A DNA stretch of 32,864 nucleotides from Collinsella sp. GTDB lineage: Bacteria > Actinomycetota > Coriobacteriia > Coriobacteriales > Coriobacteriaceae. This document shows, in pieces, positions 25,101-32,762 of the stretch; the stretch's first letter is position 1, and each line of letters opens with the position of its first letter. A program made the position numbers and the translations under genes. Location of the stretch: positions 1-32,864 of the forward strand of contig JAGZEK010000019.1 of assembly GCA_018368345.1 (NCBI GenBank), read 5' to 3'. The notes below the pieces were generated by a model. It did no database searches. It had not been told where the DNA came from and saw only the letters and a list, made by a program, of their open reading frames with translations.

Positions 25101-26251
25101 TGTGGCGTCTGGGCGTCAACGCGGTGGATGTCGACAAGTTCGAGGCAGACTCGGGCGACAAGCTCGGCACCAAGGACACCGACCAGTTCTGGATCGTGGG
25201 CTATGACGTTAAGGACGTCGAGATGCCCGACGCGCCGGCCGTGACGGGCTTTACGGCAAACGCCGTCGATTCGACCAGCGTTACGTTTAGCTGGGACGAT
25301 GTACTCGCAAACAAGAGTGGCTTTAGCTACGGCGTGGGCATGCTGCAGAGCAACGCGGCGGATGCGGTCGTCAATAGCTGGAAGATTGCCGACAACACGC
25401 AGACCTCGCTCAAGTGGGATGGGCTGCAGCCCAATACGGAGTATCGATTCGCCATCGCCGCCGTTAAGAATGGATCCACGACCGAAACAGGTATTCGCTC
25501 GGCAATCACCACGGTCAAGACCATGCCCGATGGCATGACGATGACCGTGAGCGGACCTGCGGCGGATGCTGCGGAGGGGTCGGATCTTGGATACGACTCT
25601 TCGGTTGAGCGCACGGCGGGAAGCCACCTGACGCTCTCGGCGATTGGCCATGTGAAGCAACTCGGTGCCGACGATAGCGAAACAGGGCTGGCACCGACCT
25701 ATATGTGGTACCGCAAGGGCCGCGGCGAGACAGAGTTTAAGCTCGTGGGTGCCGATGGCAACCTCGCGGCTGGAACGGCCTCAAAGCTCGAGATTGACCT
25801 GACCGCAGACGATGACGGTGCGCAGTATTACTGCCACGTGGGATACAACGACGTGGGCCTCGACACCGGCACGACGCTCGTGAATATCGAGGCCGAGGAG
25901 ACGGCGCTCACAACGGTGAACGCCACCCCGATCCGCACGCGCCGCCTGTTCTCACAGGCAAGTGCGGGCGCCAAGAAGTTCCTGGACCATACGCTGGTAA
26001 ACACCGCCGGCCCAACCGATTCCGAAGGCTCAAAGGACCCCGAGACTCCTGAGACCCCGACGAACCCGGACAAGCCCAAGTCCGACAACGGAGCTAAGAC
26101 CGACACCAAGGTCAAGACTACGACCACAGCGAAGAACCTCGCAAACACCGGCGACCAAACATTCGCCCTAGTCGCCACCGCAGCAGCAGCGGGGGCAACG
26201 CTCGTAGTGATAGCCCTCATCATGCTGATCAAGCGCCGCAAGACCCACTAG
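22163..26251 (+). CDS. Large LANTG-anchored surface protein with FG-GAP-like, FN3 and Ig-like regions
   Basis: A 1,362-residue wall-anchored protein. ATG 22163 is preferred to ATG 22127 because GAGG at 22153-22156 is six bases upstream and the signal peptide (residues 1-42, AQA cut) then starts normally. Asp-rich motifs DVDGDGVDEL (about 278) and DLDRDFCDDL (about 355) resemble calcium-binding FG-GAP/VCBS repeats of a beta-propeller. Residues 740-965 are beta-rich with alternating polar and small residues and match no family I recognise. A fibronectin III domain spans about 1022-1122 and an Ig-like domain about 1125-1243. A Pro/Thr/Lys linker leads to LANTG at 1326-1330, a hydrophobic helix and KRRKTH. 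Probably binds a host or microbial ligand. The gene is alone, between two motif arrays and 65-bp inverted repeats. Confidence 0.92.
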   Translation: MYVPHPRIRRLSKIPLVGTAALAALIATSVACFTATPQVAQAADAPAITDMTEQDYQALGLGTSEDIPADTVGPYSTDTPTTFATRSEVYMAANGSHGNRYTLRDKLENVERGDIGGSSKLTDGYGSVWGAAKFWQNVNNFDTNSDLYKHSDYGGGTWSYLSNNESSTVLANDNNGFSGIHATSVEFCSDASTGKKSRVAELRAYGDSSSTTIDGKSYAGKVELVLYSFSNGRTRTLDTHLPVTVNTNMMYEGRFKYLDAGYLQEHDAVFDVEAGDVDGDGVDELFVYAGCYVDENGVRKAVVDMYDLEGGNWKQSVVKIDAGNAADYTTHNKGGNDSWTQLQSAPVVSLAAGDLDRDFCDDLAIVVSAPYGKKNIDKSTHCELFSWDASKGALVHVDALGDAGAISLSANGKTMVAANATFGTFAAYDEEGKKTGETVTGLILAGYDWQRSAFDYGASDGSKGLYGALYRYAYFDSESGEFKLSDCKEYRDGLLASYGLMHVPNSAWKDSAQDKRYPCTLAPIALATANLDGLSEQLAVDEVLVGGDVFRDFACNTAQSGAQGLGSMVGTMSMSGQQYNSSNKHDHKGIEQVWISDVKAGSVSGSDRYNESFIAVVGKHRDEDLRKNDDYYWMTASHFSLDENGKVRRGEEQVISESNRRGTTYGTFISLALPDVDNDSVKITYKDRYKVYTNPRVLAVLQDAPYVEDLEQAYGYLVLGGTSYGEEKGTGTSQGYTIGAELGVAVEVQTGPPLVAMNASVDFAAEGCYDYRSERTVSASVSYESHAGEGDKAVLYTIPMVYYEYEIENEETGGKGVMAAPVSLGAQTSVVNVEAYDRIAKQHNMTPLSYFLTNRSGEPGTYQTTLNGETPVGDSFGLGKPGVTRAYTHDGFNGAAAQSGASIEQTIEVEEGKEQELELGLTLNGSVVMGAKLAKHELFGGLCFGANAGFTTGNSSSESTEYGGTVDNLPEAAQGKYGFVWRLGVNAVDVDKFEADSGDKLGTKDTDQFWIVGYDVKDVEMPDAPAVTGFTANAVDSTSVTFSWDDVLANKSGFSYGVGMLQSNAADAVVNSWKIADNTQTSLKWDGLQPNTEYRFAIAAVKNGSTTETGIRSAITTVKTMPDGMTMTVSGPAADAAEGSDLGYDSSVERTAGSHLTLSAIGHVKQLGADDSETGLAPTYMWYRKGRGETEFKLVGADGNLAAGTASKLEIDLTADDDGAQYYCHVGYNDVGLDTGTTLVNIEAEETALTTVNATPIRTRRLFSQASAGAKKFLDHTLVNTAGPTDSEGSKDPETPETPTNPDKPKSDNGAKTDTKVKTTTTAKNLANTGDQTFALVATAAAAGATLVVIALIMLIKRRKTH

Positions 26252-26278
26252 TAGCCAGTCGAACATATCGACAACCCA

Positions 26279-26320
26279 AAAACCCGGGTAGCCAAAAAAC
26301 AGGCCACCCGGGTTTTCTGT
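26279..26320 (+). terminator. Rho-independent terminator of surface protein gene
   Basis: Arms AAAACCCGGGTAGCC (26279-26293) and GGCCACCCGGGTTTT (26302-26316) pair with one mismatch around an A-rich loop, ending in a T run. It begins 28 nt after the stop codon. Confidence 0.88.
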
Positions 26321-26340
26321 TGAGTGGAGACTCCGCAAGC

Positions 26341-26632
26341 GGAAACTGCATCCCACAATTAGCGCCCGGAACGGGACACATTTTCCGTCAAGCCCTCATC
26401 CGGAAAATCCATCCCAGTTTGAGCGCCCAGACCGGGACGCACTTTCACAAAGGGTCCTCAACGGGAAACTGCGTCCCATAATTAGGCCGAGAAATGGGAT
26501 GAACTTTCCCAATGAGAGCCAACCGGAAACCACGTCCCAGAATCAGCCCCCAAAGTGGGACGCACTTTCCCAATCGGGTCCCAAGCGGAAACTGCATCCC
26601 ATTCCAGACAAGAATTCCGGGACACACTTTCC
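26341..26632. repeat. Right array of ten alternating 15-bp motifs
   Basis: Copies of YGGGAYRNRNTTTCC start at 26341 (-), 26372 (+), 26402 (-), 26433 (+), 26464 (-), 26495 (+), 26525 (-), 26556 (+), 26587 (-) and 26618 (+). Every step is 30 or 31 nt and every copy is opposite in orientation to the last. The 15-16 nt between copies are unrelated. The two outermost positions of each half (TGGGA and TTTCC) are the best conserved; the centre varies. Any neighbouring pair can form a hairpin. It starts 20 nt after the surface-gene terminator. Confidence 0.9.
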
Positions 26633-26642
26633 GCAAACAAAG

Positions 26643-26663
26643 AAGGCCACATAACGTGGCCTT
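26643..26663. repeat. Third hairpin with the AAGGCCAC stem
   Basis: AAGGCCAC (26643-26650), loop ATAAC, GTGGCCTT (26656-26663). The stem is identical to that of the left 65-bp element, but the flanks are not. It lies 10 nt after the last array motif and may close the array or act as a terminator. Confidence 0.7.
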
Positions 26664-26744
26664 CAACTTATATATGTTCGGCGATACACCCAAGACAAGC
26701 CACGCCCCAACATCAGGGCGTCTGTCCAGGCGGAGGCATATAAG

Positions 26745-26809
26745 GTTCATCGCGAGTTCCGCACGCAAAGGGGGCCACTTAATGTGGCCCCCGTCTTGCG
26801 CAGGACTGT
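26745..26809 (-). repeat. 65-bp repeat element, right copy (inverted)
   Basis: The minus-strand counterpart of 21748-21812. Its central stem GGGGGCCAC with GTGGCCCCC (26770-26792) carries GG/CC where the left copy has AA/TT. It begins 59 nt after the stop of the minus-strand LTA-synthase-like gene, so it probably terminates that gene. The conserved flanks beyond the stem are unexplained. Confidence 0.85.
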
Positions 26810-26867
26810 TCGAGCAGCAGACCTTTCCCGCGCCTCCGTCTGCCGCCGATTCGGGTCCCCGACCCCG

Positions 26868-29168
26868 CTACTTGACCTTGGTCGTGCCCGGCGCCAGGTT
26901 GGGGTCGGTCTCGTTGGCCTCGGTCTGGAAGTGCTCCGTATAGACGTTCTTGCCGTCGCGGAACATCTCGTAGTACTGCATCTTGGCGTAATCCTCGCGC
27001 GCCTTGGTGGCGGCTGCGGCAGCGGCGTCGTCACCGGTGACGTTGGAGGAGAGCGCCCAGCGCAGGCTGGCGTCCTCGTAGCCCACGGAGTTGATGGCGG
27101 GCAGCGATTCGCGCAGCGTCATGTGCGCCTTCTGGTAGTCGGTCAGCGGTGCGCCGATCAGTTGCATCAGCTGGGTTGACAGGTAGTTGGTGGACAGGTC
27201 GTCGGTCTCGCTCGTCTGGTCGCAACCGGCAACGTCGTAGTTAGCCCAGATGATGTAATCGGTCTGCCACAGACGCTCCTGATGCGTGGCGTCGTCCTCG
27301 CCGGTAAACCACTTATCGTTGAACTTGGACGGGAAGAACGGCTGGTGGTCGCCCCAGAACACCACGACAACCTTGCGGTCGAGCTTGCTCAGGGCGTTGA
27401 GGAAGTAGCGAAGCGCCTGGTCGGACTGCTCGATGCACGAGACATACTCGTCGACATCGGAGAGCGTGCCGTCCTCGACGGTCTTGGCGTCCAGGTCGGT
27501 CGTGTCGATGTTCAGGTGCATCTGCTTGTCGACCGGCAGCAGGCCCGTGTCGTAGCCCGAGTGGTTCTGCATGGTCACGTCGAAGATAAACTGCGGGTCG
27601 GCGTTCTGGTCGAGCAGCTCCAGAATCTTGTCGTAGGTCGCCTGGTCGGTCACCATGCCGCGCAGGGTATCGGCGCCCTGGAAATCGTTGATGGACAGGA
27701 ACTGGTCAAAGCCAAAGTCCTTGTAGACGTTCTCGCGGTTCCAGTTGGTCGCGTGGTTGGGGTGCATGGCCGTGGTGGAATAGCCGAGCGATTTGAACTG
27801 TTCTGCCAGGTTCCCGGTCGTCTCCATGTTGTAGATGGTGTAGGGGTACACGCCCGAGCCCAGGTTGGCCATGGAGTTGCCGGTCATAAACTCAAACTCG
27901 GTATTGGCGGTACCGCCGCCGTAGGCGCTCACGTAGAGTTTGCCGCGGCTGAGGCAGTTGGACAGGTTCTTAAAGTACTGCGGGCCCTCGTAGCCGGCGC
28001 GCATGTTCTGGTAGATGGATAGGTCCGAGAAGGTCTCGTTCATGATGGCGATGACCGTGGGCTTCTCGCTGTCGAACTGCTCCTTTGCGGCGGCGCGCTC
28101 GTCGCTCTTGGCGGCATCGGACTTGTCGTAGGCCTTGGCGTACTTTTTGAGCGTGGCCTTGGCATCGTCGACGGAGTAGTCGGCGGGTTTGGGCGGCTTG
28201 ATGGACTGCGCCGCGCTAATGAAAGCGGGCAGGTAGCCCTCGCGCCAGTAGCTCTCGAGCGGGCGCCAGGTGTAGACGGTGATGCCGAGGGTGTTGTAGT
28301 AGTCGATGAGCGTGACGTGTGCGGTCACGCCGCCCAGGCACAGCACCGCCACGAGCAGGTTGGTGAGCAGCATGCGCTTGGCGTTGGCGGCACCCTTCTG
28401 ACGGTGCGGTGCCACCAGGCCGGCGTACTCGCACAGCAGCATGGCGATGGCGGTAAAGCCCGTGGACAGCACGCAGAACAGCGAGATGGAGAAGGTGTAG
28501 CCGGTGCCGGCGACCGCGGCGGCGGTGGAGATGGCCGAAAGGTCGCCCGGCTGGATGGGCATGGATTTAAACGTGATGACGAAGAACTCGGCAATGCCCA
28601 GGACAAAGAGGGCAAAGGCCAGGACCGCGGGAGCTGCGCCGTGGCGCTGGAACAGGAAGAACAAGCCGATCATGAGCACGGTGATGATGGCCCACTCGAG
28701 CAGGATGCACAGGGGGTAGACCCAGGTAAAGTCGTGGTTGGACGAGACCTCCATGCCCAGCAGCGCAAAGACGCCGGCGAGCAGCAGGCACAGGACGGCG
28801 GCGACGAGTGGTTTGCCCACAAAGGCGCCGCGCAGGCGGGCGAGCTTGCCGGTGGGGGCGGGGGCGTCGGGCTTGGCGAACGCAAAGACGCGCGGGGCGA
28901 TGCGATCGCGGGCGATGCTGGCCCAGGCGCATCCGGTGAGGATGGCGTTGGTCAGGATGAGCATCACAAAGGCGAGCGGCTCGTTTTGGGCGACGAGGCC
29001 AATGGCGCCCCAAACAGTCAAAAAGACCTGGAACAGGCCGAAGACGACGCTCCACCCAAGAGCGCTTTTGGCAACGGTGCCCGACTGAGCGCGAATGGCC
29101 TTGGCCTCGCGCAAGACAAGGTAGACGGTCGCCGCAAGACCGACGAGCGAGATGGCGGCAGCGAACAT
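26868..29168 (-). CDS. LTA synthase-like membrane phosphoglycerol transferase (sulfatase fold)
   Basis: A 766-residue membrane enzyme with an extracellular sulfatase-fold domain, related to LtaS. It probably transfers glycerol-phosphate from phosphatidylglycerol to an envelope polymer or glycolipid. ATG 29168 is used because AGGAG lies eight bases upstream; a GTG at 29183 overlaps that site. Residues 1-340 hold several hydrophobic helices in two groups, more than the five typical of LtaS. The catalytic domain shows the metal Glu in MNETFSDLS (about 375), the nucleophile Thr in GGGTANTEFEF (about 417-427), NWNRENVYKDFG (about 477) and WGDHQPF with Asp 607 and His 608. The 3-prime end is followed by the right 65-bp element. 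The exact polymer cannot be deduced; an MdoB-like role is an alternative. Confidence 0.88.
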   Translation of the reverse strand: MFAAAISLVGLAATVYLVLREAKAIRAQSGTVAKSALGWSVVFGLFQVFLTVWGAIGLVAQNEPLAFVMLILTNAILTGCAWASIARDRIAPRVFAFAKPDAPAPTGKLARLRGAFVGKPLVAAVLCLLLAGVFALLGMEVSSNHDFTWVYPLCILLEWAIITVLMIGLFFLFQRHGAAPAVLAFALFVLGIAEFFVITFKSMPIQPGDLSAISTAAAVAGTGYTFSISLFCVLSTGFTAIAMLLCEYAGLVAPHRQKGAANAKRMLLTNLLVAVLCLGGVTAHVTLIDYYNTLGITVYTWRPLESYWREGYLPAFISAAQSIKPPKPADYSVDDAKATLKKYAKAYDKSDAAKSDERAAAKEQFDSEKPTVIAIMNETFSDLSIYQNMRAGYEGPQYFKNLSNCLSRGKLYVSAYGGGTANTEFEFMTGNSMANLGSGVYPYTIYNMETTGNLAEQFKSLGYSTTAMHPNHATNWNRENVYKDFGFDQFLSINDFQGADTLRGMVTDQATYDKILELLDQNADPQFIFDVTMQNHSGYDTGLLPVDKQMHLNIDTTDLDAKTVEDGTLSDVDEYVSCIEQSDQALRYFLNALSKLDRKVVVVFWGDHQPFFPSKFNDKWFTGEDDATHQERLWQTDYIIWANYDVAGCDQTSETDDLSTNYLSTQLMQLIGAPLTDYQKAHMTLRESLPAINSVGYEDASLRWALSSNVTGDDAAAAAATKAREDYAKMQYYEMFRDGKNVYTEHFQTEANETDPNLAPGTTKVK

Positions 29169-29381
29169 GCTGAGACTCCTCACAAACTAAAACGTACGAA
29201 AGCGGGGGTTTACCCGATTGTTACCAAGATATGCGCTGCAATTGGTGGCTGCGCACAACAACCAGCCATATTAACGCGCACGTGCGGCGGTGTGGCGCAA
29301 TGTAGTGGCGGCCTGCGCGATAATGGACGGGAATTACACGGAAACGTAAAGGCTTCTTAAAGAATTAGCGAGGATAGAGCT

Positions 29382-30257
29382 ATGGGCGAGCAGGTTTGTA
29401 TGACGGGCACCGAGTACTGCGGCGGAGCTGTGGGCGTGGACGCGGGCGGCTATCCGGTCGAGACTACGGGCAACGCGGCGCTGGACATCTTGGAACACCG
29501 CTCGTCCACGCGTGCCTTCGCGCGTGATGACGACGACCGTCCCGTGGCGGTGACCGACGAGCGGCGGGCGGCGATCTTGCATGCGGCGAGCCGCGCACCG
29601 TCGGCGGGCGCCATGATGATGTATTCCATCGTGAGCATCCGCGAGCAGGCAACGCTCGACCGCCTGGCCGACCTGTGCGACCACCAGCCCATGATCGCCA
29701 AGGCGCCCTGGGCACTTATATTTGTGGTCGACTATGCCAAGTGGATCGATCTGTTTGAGCACGTGGGCTGCTTTGAGCCCGAGTTTGTAGAGCGTACGGG
29801 CAAGGCGCCCCGCCGCGCGCCGGGTCTGGGCGACTTTGCCATCGCGGCTCAGGATGCCGTGATCGCCGCGCAAAACGCCGTGGTTGCCGCCGAGGCCCTG
29901 GGGCTGGGGAGCTGCTATATCGGCGACATCGTCGAGAACGCCGAGGAAGTGGCCGAGCTGCTGGATCTGCCTCCGTATACCATGCCGCTGTCGATGCTCA
30001 TCATCGGCACGCCCCGTAAGGAGCGCCCGGCAATCGCGCACCCCGTGGTGAACCTGGTGCACGAGGAGCGCTATCGCCGCGCCGATACCGCGACTATGGA
30101 TGCGCAGGTGGCCGAGATGGATGCGATGTTTCGCCCGCACGCCCGCGAGGTGGGGGAGCGCGTCGTGGATATCTACACCCGCAAGCACACGAGCCCCTTT
30201 ATGGCCGAGATGAGCCGCTCCATGGAGTGGTGGTTCAAAAACTGGCTCGGAAAATGA
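29382..30257 (+). CDS. Nitroreductase-family FMN oxidoreductase
   Basis: A 291-residue cytosolic flavoprotein. RSSTRAF at residues 40-46 is the N-terminal FMN-phosphate motif and GLGSCYIGD near 182 is the usual second flavin motif. MLIIGTP near 206 completes the fold. Such enzymes reduce nitro groups, quinones or other small electrophiles with NAD(P)H; the natural substrate is unknown. It has a 30-residue N-terminal lead-in and a C-terminal extension of about 75 residues past the core, longer than the common 200-220-residue members. GCGAGG lies about nine bases before ATG 29382. It is divergent from the LTA-synthase-like gene, with 213 nt between the two start codons. A hairpin follows its stop. 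Confidence 0.92.
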   Translation: MGEQVCMTGTEYCGGAVGVDAGGYPVETTGNAALDILEHRSSTRAFARDDDDRPVAVTDERRAAILHAASRAPSAGAMMMYSIVSIREQATLDRLADLCDHQPMIAKAPWALIFVVDYAKWIDLFEHVGCFEPEFVERTGKAPRRAPGLGDFAIAAQDAVIAAQNAVVAAEALGLGSCYIGDIVENAEEVAELLDLPPYTMPLSMLIIGTPRKERPAIAHPVVNLVHEERYRRADTATMDAQVAEMDAMFRPHAREVGERVVDIYTRKHTSPFMAEMSRSMEWWFKNWLGK

Positions 30258-30261
30258 CGAA

Positions 30262-30290
30262 TGTGACAAGGGGATAGTTCCTTTGTCACA
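30262..30290 (+). terminator. Hairpin after nitroreductase gene
   Basis: TGTGACAAGG (30262-30271) pairs with CCTTTGTCACA (30280-30290) with one bulge, four bases after the stop. A T-poor tail makes classic termination uncertain. Confidence 0.5.
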
Positions 30291-30374
30291 CTTCATATCG
30301 CCGCGGTGGCCTAAAGACTGTATAAATCTTTATCTAGCTGGGAAAACAGTGCATTAAAACATGGGCCGATTACC

Positions 30375-30380
30375 TATAAT
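30375..30380 (+). promoter_or_regulatory. -10 box of kup
   Basis: A perfect TATAAT lies 36 nt before the kup ATG. CATTAA at 30352-30357 is at a 17-nt spacing but is a poor -35 box. The implied leader is about 30 nt, too short for a large riboswitch. Confidence 0.5.
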
Positions 30381-30415
30381 CCCTTCGAACATTAAAGTTG
30401 GGAGGAAACCGGCTT

Positions 30416-32443
30416 ATGGAACAAAAGGCCAAGGAGGCAGCCTCGCACGCTGCGATTCCTGTGAGCATCTCGGCGATGCTCGTCACGCTGGGCGTGGTGT
30501 ACGGCGATATCGGCACCAGCCCTATGTATGTAACCAAGGCGCTCGTTGCCGGCAACGGCGGCATCGGAAGCGTCACGGAGGAGTTCGTGCTCGGCGCGCT
30601 CTCCCTTGTCGTGTGGACGGTCACGCTGCTGACCACCATCAAGTATGTGCTCATCTCGCTGCGCGCCGATAACCATGGTGAGGGCGGCATCTTTGCCCTG
30701 TACAGCCTGGTCAAGCGTTGCGGCAAGTGGCTTATCATCCCCGCCATGCTGGGTGGCGCCGCGTTGCTCGCCGACGGCATCCTGACGCCGGCCGTTACCG
30801 TTACCACGGCCATCGAGGGCCTGCGCACTATCCCGGCGGTTCATGCCGTGCTGGGCGATGACCAGGGCCGCGTCGTCGCCATTACGCTCGCCATCATCAT
30901 CGTGCTCTTCTTGGTACAGCGCATCGGTACGGCCAAGATCGGTCACGCCTTTGGCCCCATCATGACGCTGTGGTTCCTGTTCTTGGGCGGCACGGGTCTG
31001 TTCTTTGTCTTACAGCACCCCGCCGTGCTGCTGTGCCTCAACCCGCTCCGCGGCATCGCTTTTTTGTTGAGCCCCAACAACCACGCGGGCATCATGATTC
31101 TGGGCAGCTGCTTCCTCGCCACCACCGGTGCCGAGGCGCTCTACTCCGACATGGGCCACGTCGGCCGCGGCAATATCTACGCTACCTGGCCGTTCGTTAA
31201 GTGCTGCCTGCTGCTGTCCTATATGGGCCAGGGCGCTTGGCTTATGAACAACGCTGCCAACCCCGAGCTCATGGGCATTGCCGATCTCAACCCGTTCTAC
31301 CAGATGCTCGCCCCGGGCCTGCGCCCGTTTGCCGTCGGCCTTTCCACCGTCGCGGCCATCATTGCCTCGCAGGCGCTTATCACCGGCGCATTCTCGCTGG
31401 TGTCCGAGGCCAGCCGTCTGGACCTCATGCCGCACATGCAGGTCTTCTACCCTGCCGAGACCAAGGGCCAGCTCTACATCCCCATGGTCAACAACGTCAT
31501 GCTTGTCGGCTGCGTCATCGTGGTGTTGCTGTTCCAGAACTCGGCGCATATGGAAGCCGCCTACGGCCTTGCCATTACGCTGACTATGATGTGCACCACG
31601 CTGCTGCTCTTCTTCTACCTGCACGAGGAGCGCAAGCTCAAGGTTGCTCCGTGGATCTTCGCGGCCTTCTTCCTTTTGCTCGAAGGCTTCTTCTTCGTGA
31701 GCTCGCTCACCAAGTTCTTCCACGGCGGCTATTTCACCATCCTCATGGCCGCGCTCATCATGGGCATTATGGTGTGCTGGTACAACGGTACGGCTGTTGA
31801 GCAGCGCCAGTTTACGCTGCTGCCGCTGCGCAGCTACCTGCCGCAGCTCAAGCGCCTGCGCGATGACGATCGCTACGAGCGCCTGAGCGACAACATCGTG
31901 TACCTGACCAAGGACACCCATACCGACTATATCGACCGTGATATCGTCTACTCGATCTTGGACAAGCATCCCAAGCGCGCCCGCGCCTGGTGGTTCGTGA
32001 ATGTCGAGACCATGGACGAACCGCACACCTTTGCCTATTCGGTCGAGACGTTCGGCACCGACTACGTGTTCCGCGTGCATCTGTACCTGGGCTACAAGAT
32101 CAACCAGCGCGTCAATGCCTATCTGCGTCAGGTTGTTCAGGACCTGGCTGCCACTGGCGAGCTGCCGCCGCAGACGCATGACTACTCGGTCTACAAGGAT
32201 CCGGGTAACATCGGTACGTTCAAGTTCGTCCTGATCCGTAAGCTTCTGGCGCCCGAAAGCGACGTGGAGCCGAGCGAGCGCACGGCCATCACGCTCAAGT
32301 ACATCATCCGCCGCGCCGCCGGCACGCCTGCACGCTGGTACGGCCTGGAGAACTCCAACGTGAGCTTTGAGTACGTGCCGCTGTTCACCAAGTTCAAGGC
32401 CGTGAACAAGATGCAGCGCCTGGCTCCCAACGAGCGGCCGTAG
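30416..32443 (+). CDS. kup: Kup-family potassium uptake protein
   Basis: A 675-residue cytoplasmic-membrane potassium-proton symporter of the KUP/HAK/KT family. The N-terminal signature GVVYGDIGTSP lies near residues 26-36. About twelve hydrophobic helices fill residues 15-455, and a soluble C-terminal domain of about 220 residues follows, the normal family layout and length. ATG 30416 is favoured because GGGAGGA at 30400-30406 precedes it; an in-frame TTG at 30398 overlaps that site. A TATAAT box lies 36 nt upstream. A small membrane-protein gene follows after 60 nt with its own strong ribosome site, so the two are probably co-transcribed. Confidence 0.96.
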   Translation: MEQKAKEAASHAAIPVSISAMLVTLGVVYGDIGTSPMYVTKALVAGNGGIGSVTEEFVLGALSLVVWTVTLLTTIKYVLISLRADNHGEGGIFALYSLVKRCGKWLIIPAMLGGAALLADGILTPAVTVTTAIEGLRTIPAVHAVLGDDQGRVVAITLAIIIVLFLVQRIGTAKIGHAFGPIMTLWFLFLGGTGLFFVLQHPAVLLCLNPLRGIAFLLSPNNHAGIMILGSCFLATTGAEALYSDMGHVGRGNIYATWPFVKCCLLLSYMGQGAWLMNNAANPELMGIADLNPFYQMLAPGLRPFAVGLSTVAAIIASQALITGAFSLVSEASRLDLMPHMQVFYPAETKGQLYIPMVNNVMLVGCVIVVLLFQNSAHMEAAYGLAITLTMMCTTLLLFFYLHEERKLKVAPWIFAAFFLLLEGFFFVSSLTKFFHGGYFTILMAALIMGIMVCWYNGTAVEQRQFTLLPLRSYLPQLKRLRDDDRYERLSDNIVYLTKDTHTDYIDRDIVYSILDKHPKRARAWWFVNVETMDEPHTFAYSVETFGTDYVFRVHLYLGYKINQRVNAYLRQVVQDLAATGELPPQTHDYSVYKDPGNIGTFKFVLIRKLLAPESDVEPSERTAITLKYIIRRAAGTPARWYGLENSNVSFEYVPLFTKFKAVNKMQRLAPNERP

Positions 32444-32503
32444 ACGTCGGCGGCTACACGGAGTTGGTTTTTGATGGACAAGATTGAGGCCGGGGAGGTA
32501 AAC

Positions 32504-32698
32504 ATGGATACAAAGATGCTTGATGGCCGCGAGGTGGTTGCCGAGCTGGTGCGTGAGGCGCGTGTCGACGCCGCCGAAGATCGGTTCTTTACGAATCGTG
32601 CCAACATGGACATGGCCGACCGCGTGATCTCGATCGTGGCGCTGGTATTTGGAGCGGTGTGCGTGTGTGCCCTGCTCGCGCACGTGCTGTTTGTCTAG
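32504..32698 (+). CDS. Small single-helix membrane protein downstream of kup
   Basis: A 65-residue protein of unknown function. GGGGAGGT five bases before ATG 32504 decides the start; ATG 32474 is in frame but has no such site. Residues 1-35 are charged and rich in Glu, Asp and Arg, probably helical and cytosolic. Residues 43-64 form one hydrophobic helix ending at the C terminus (VISIVALVFGAVCVCALLAH). Its position suggests a small accessory subunit of the Kup transporter, by analogy with KdpF-type peptides, but this is inference only. Confidence 0.7.
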   Translation: MDTKMLDGREVVAELVREARVDAAEDRFFTNRANMDMADRVISIVALVFGAVCVCALLAHVLFV

Positions 32699-32729
32699 CG
32701 ACCGCAGGCTGCAAAGGCTTTACACTTGG

Positions 32730-32755
32730 AACCACCACAAGGGAAACCACCACAA
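32730..32755 (+). repeat. Short direct repeat AACCACCACAA
   Basis: Two exact 11-nt copies at 32730-32740 and 32745-32755 with a 15-nt period, just left of the IS end. It may be a local tandem duplication or part of the target area. Confidence 0.5.
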
Positions 32756-32762
32756 AGGTGCC

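Noticed and set aside
26341..26632. CRISPR array
   Set aside because: The repeats are only 15 bp, degenerate in the centre and alternate in orientation, and there are no cas genes.
28317..29360. 347-codon plus-strand ORF opposite the LTA-synthase-like gene
   Set aside because: A shadow of the membrane-domain coding sequence, with a Gly/Glu/Asp-rich translation lacking any motif.
30291..30415. c-di-AMP (ydaO) riboswitch ahead of kup
   Set aside because: The leader after the TATAAT box is only about 30 nt and the conserved ydaO motifs are absent.
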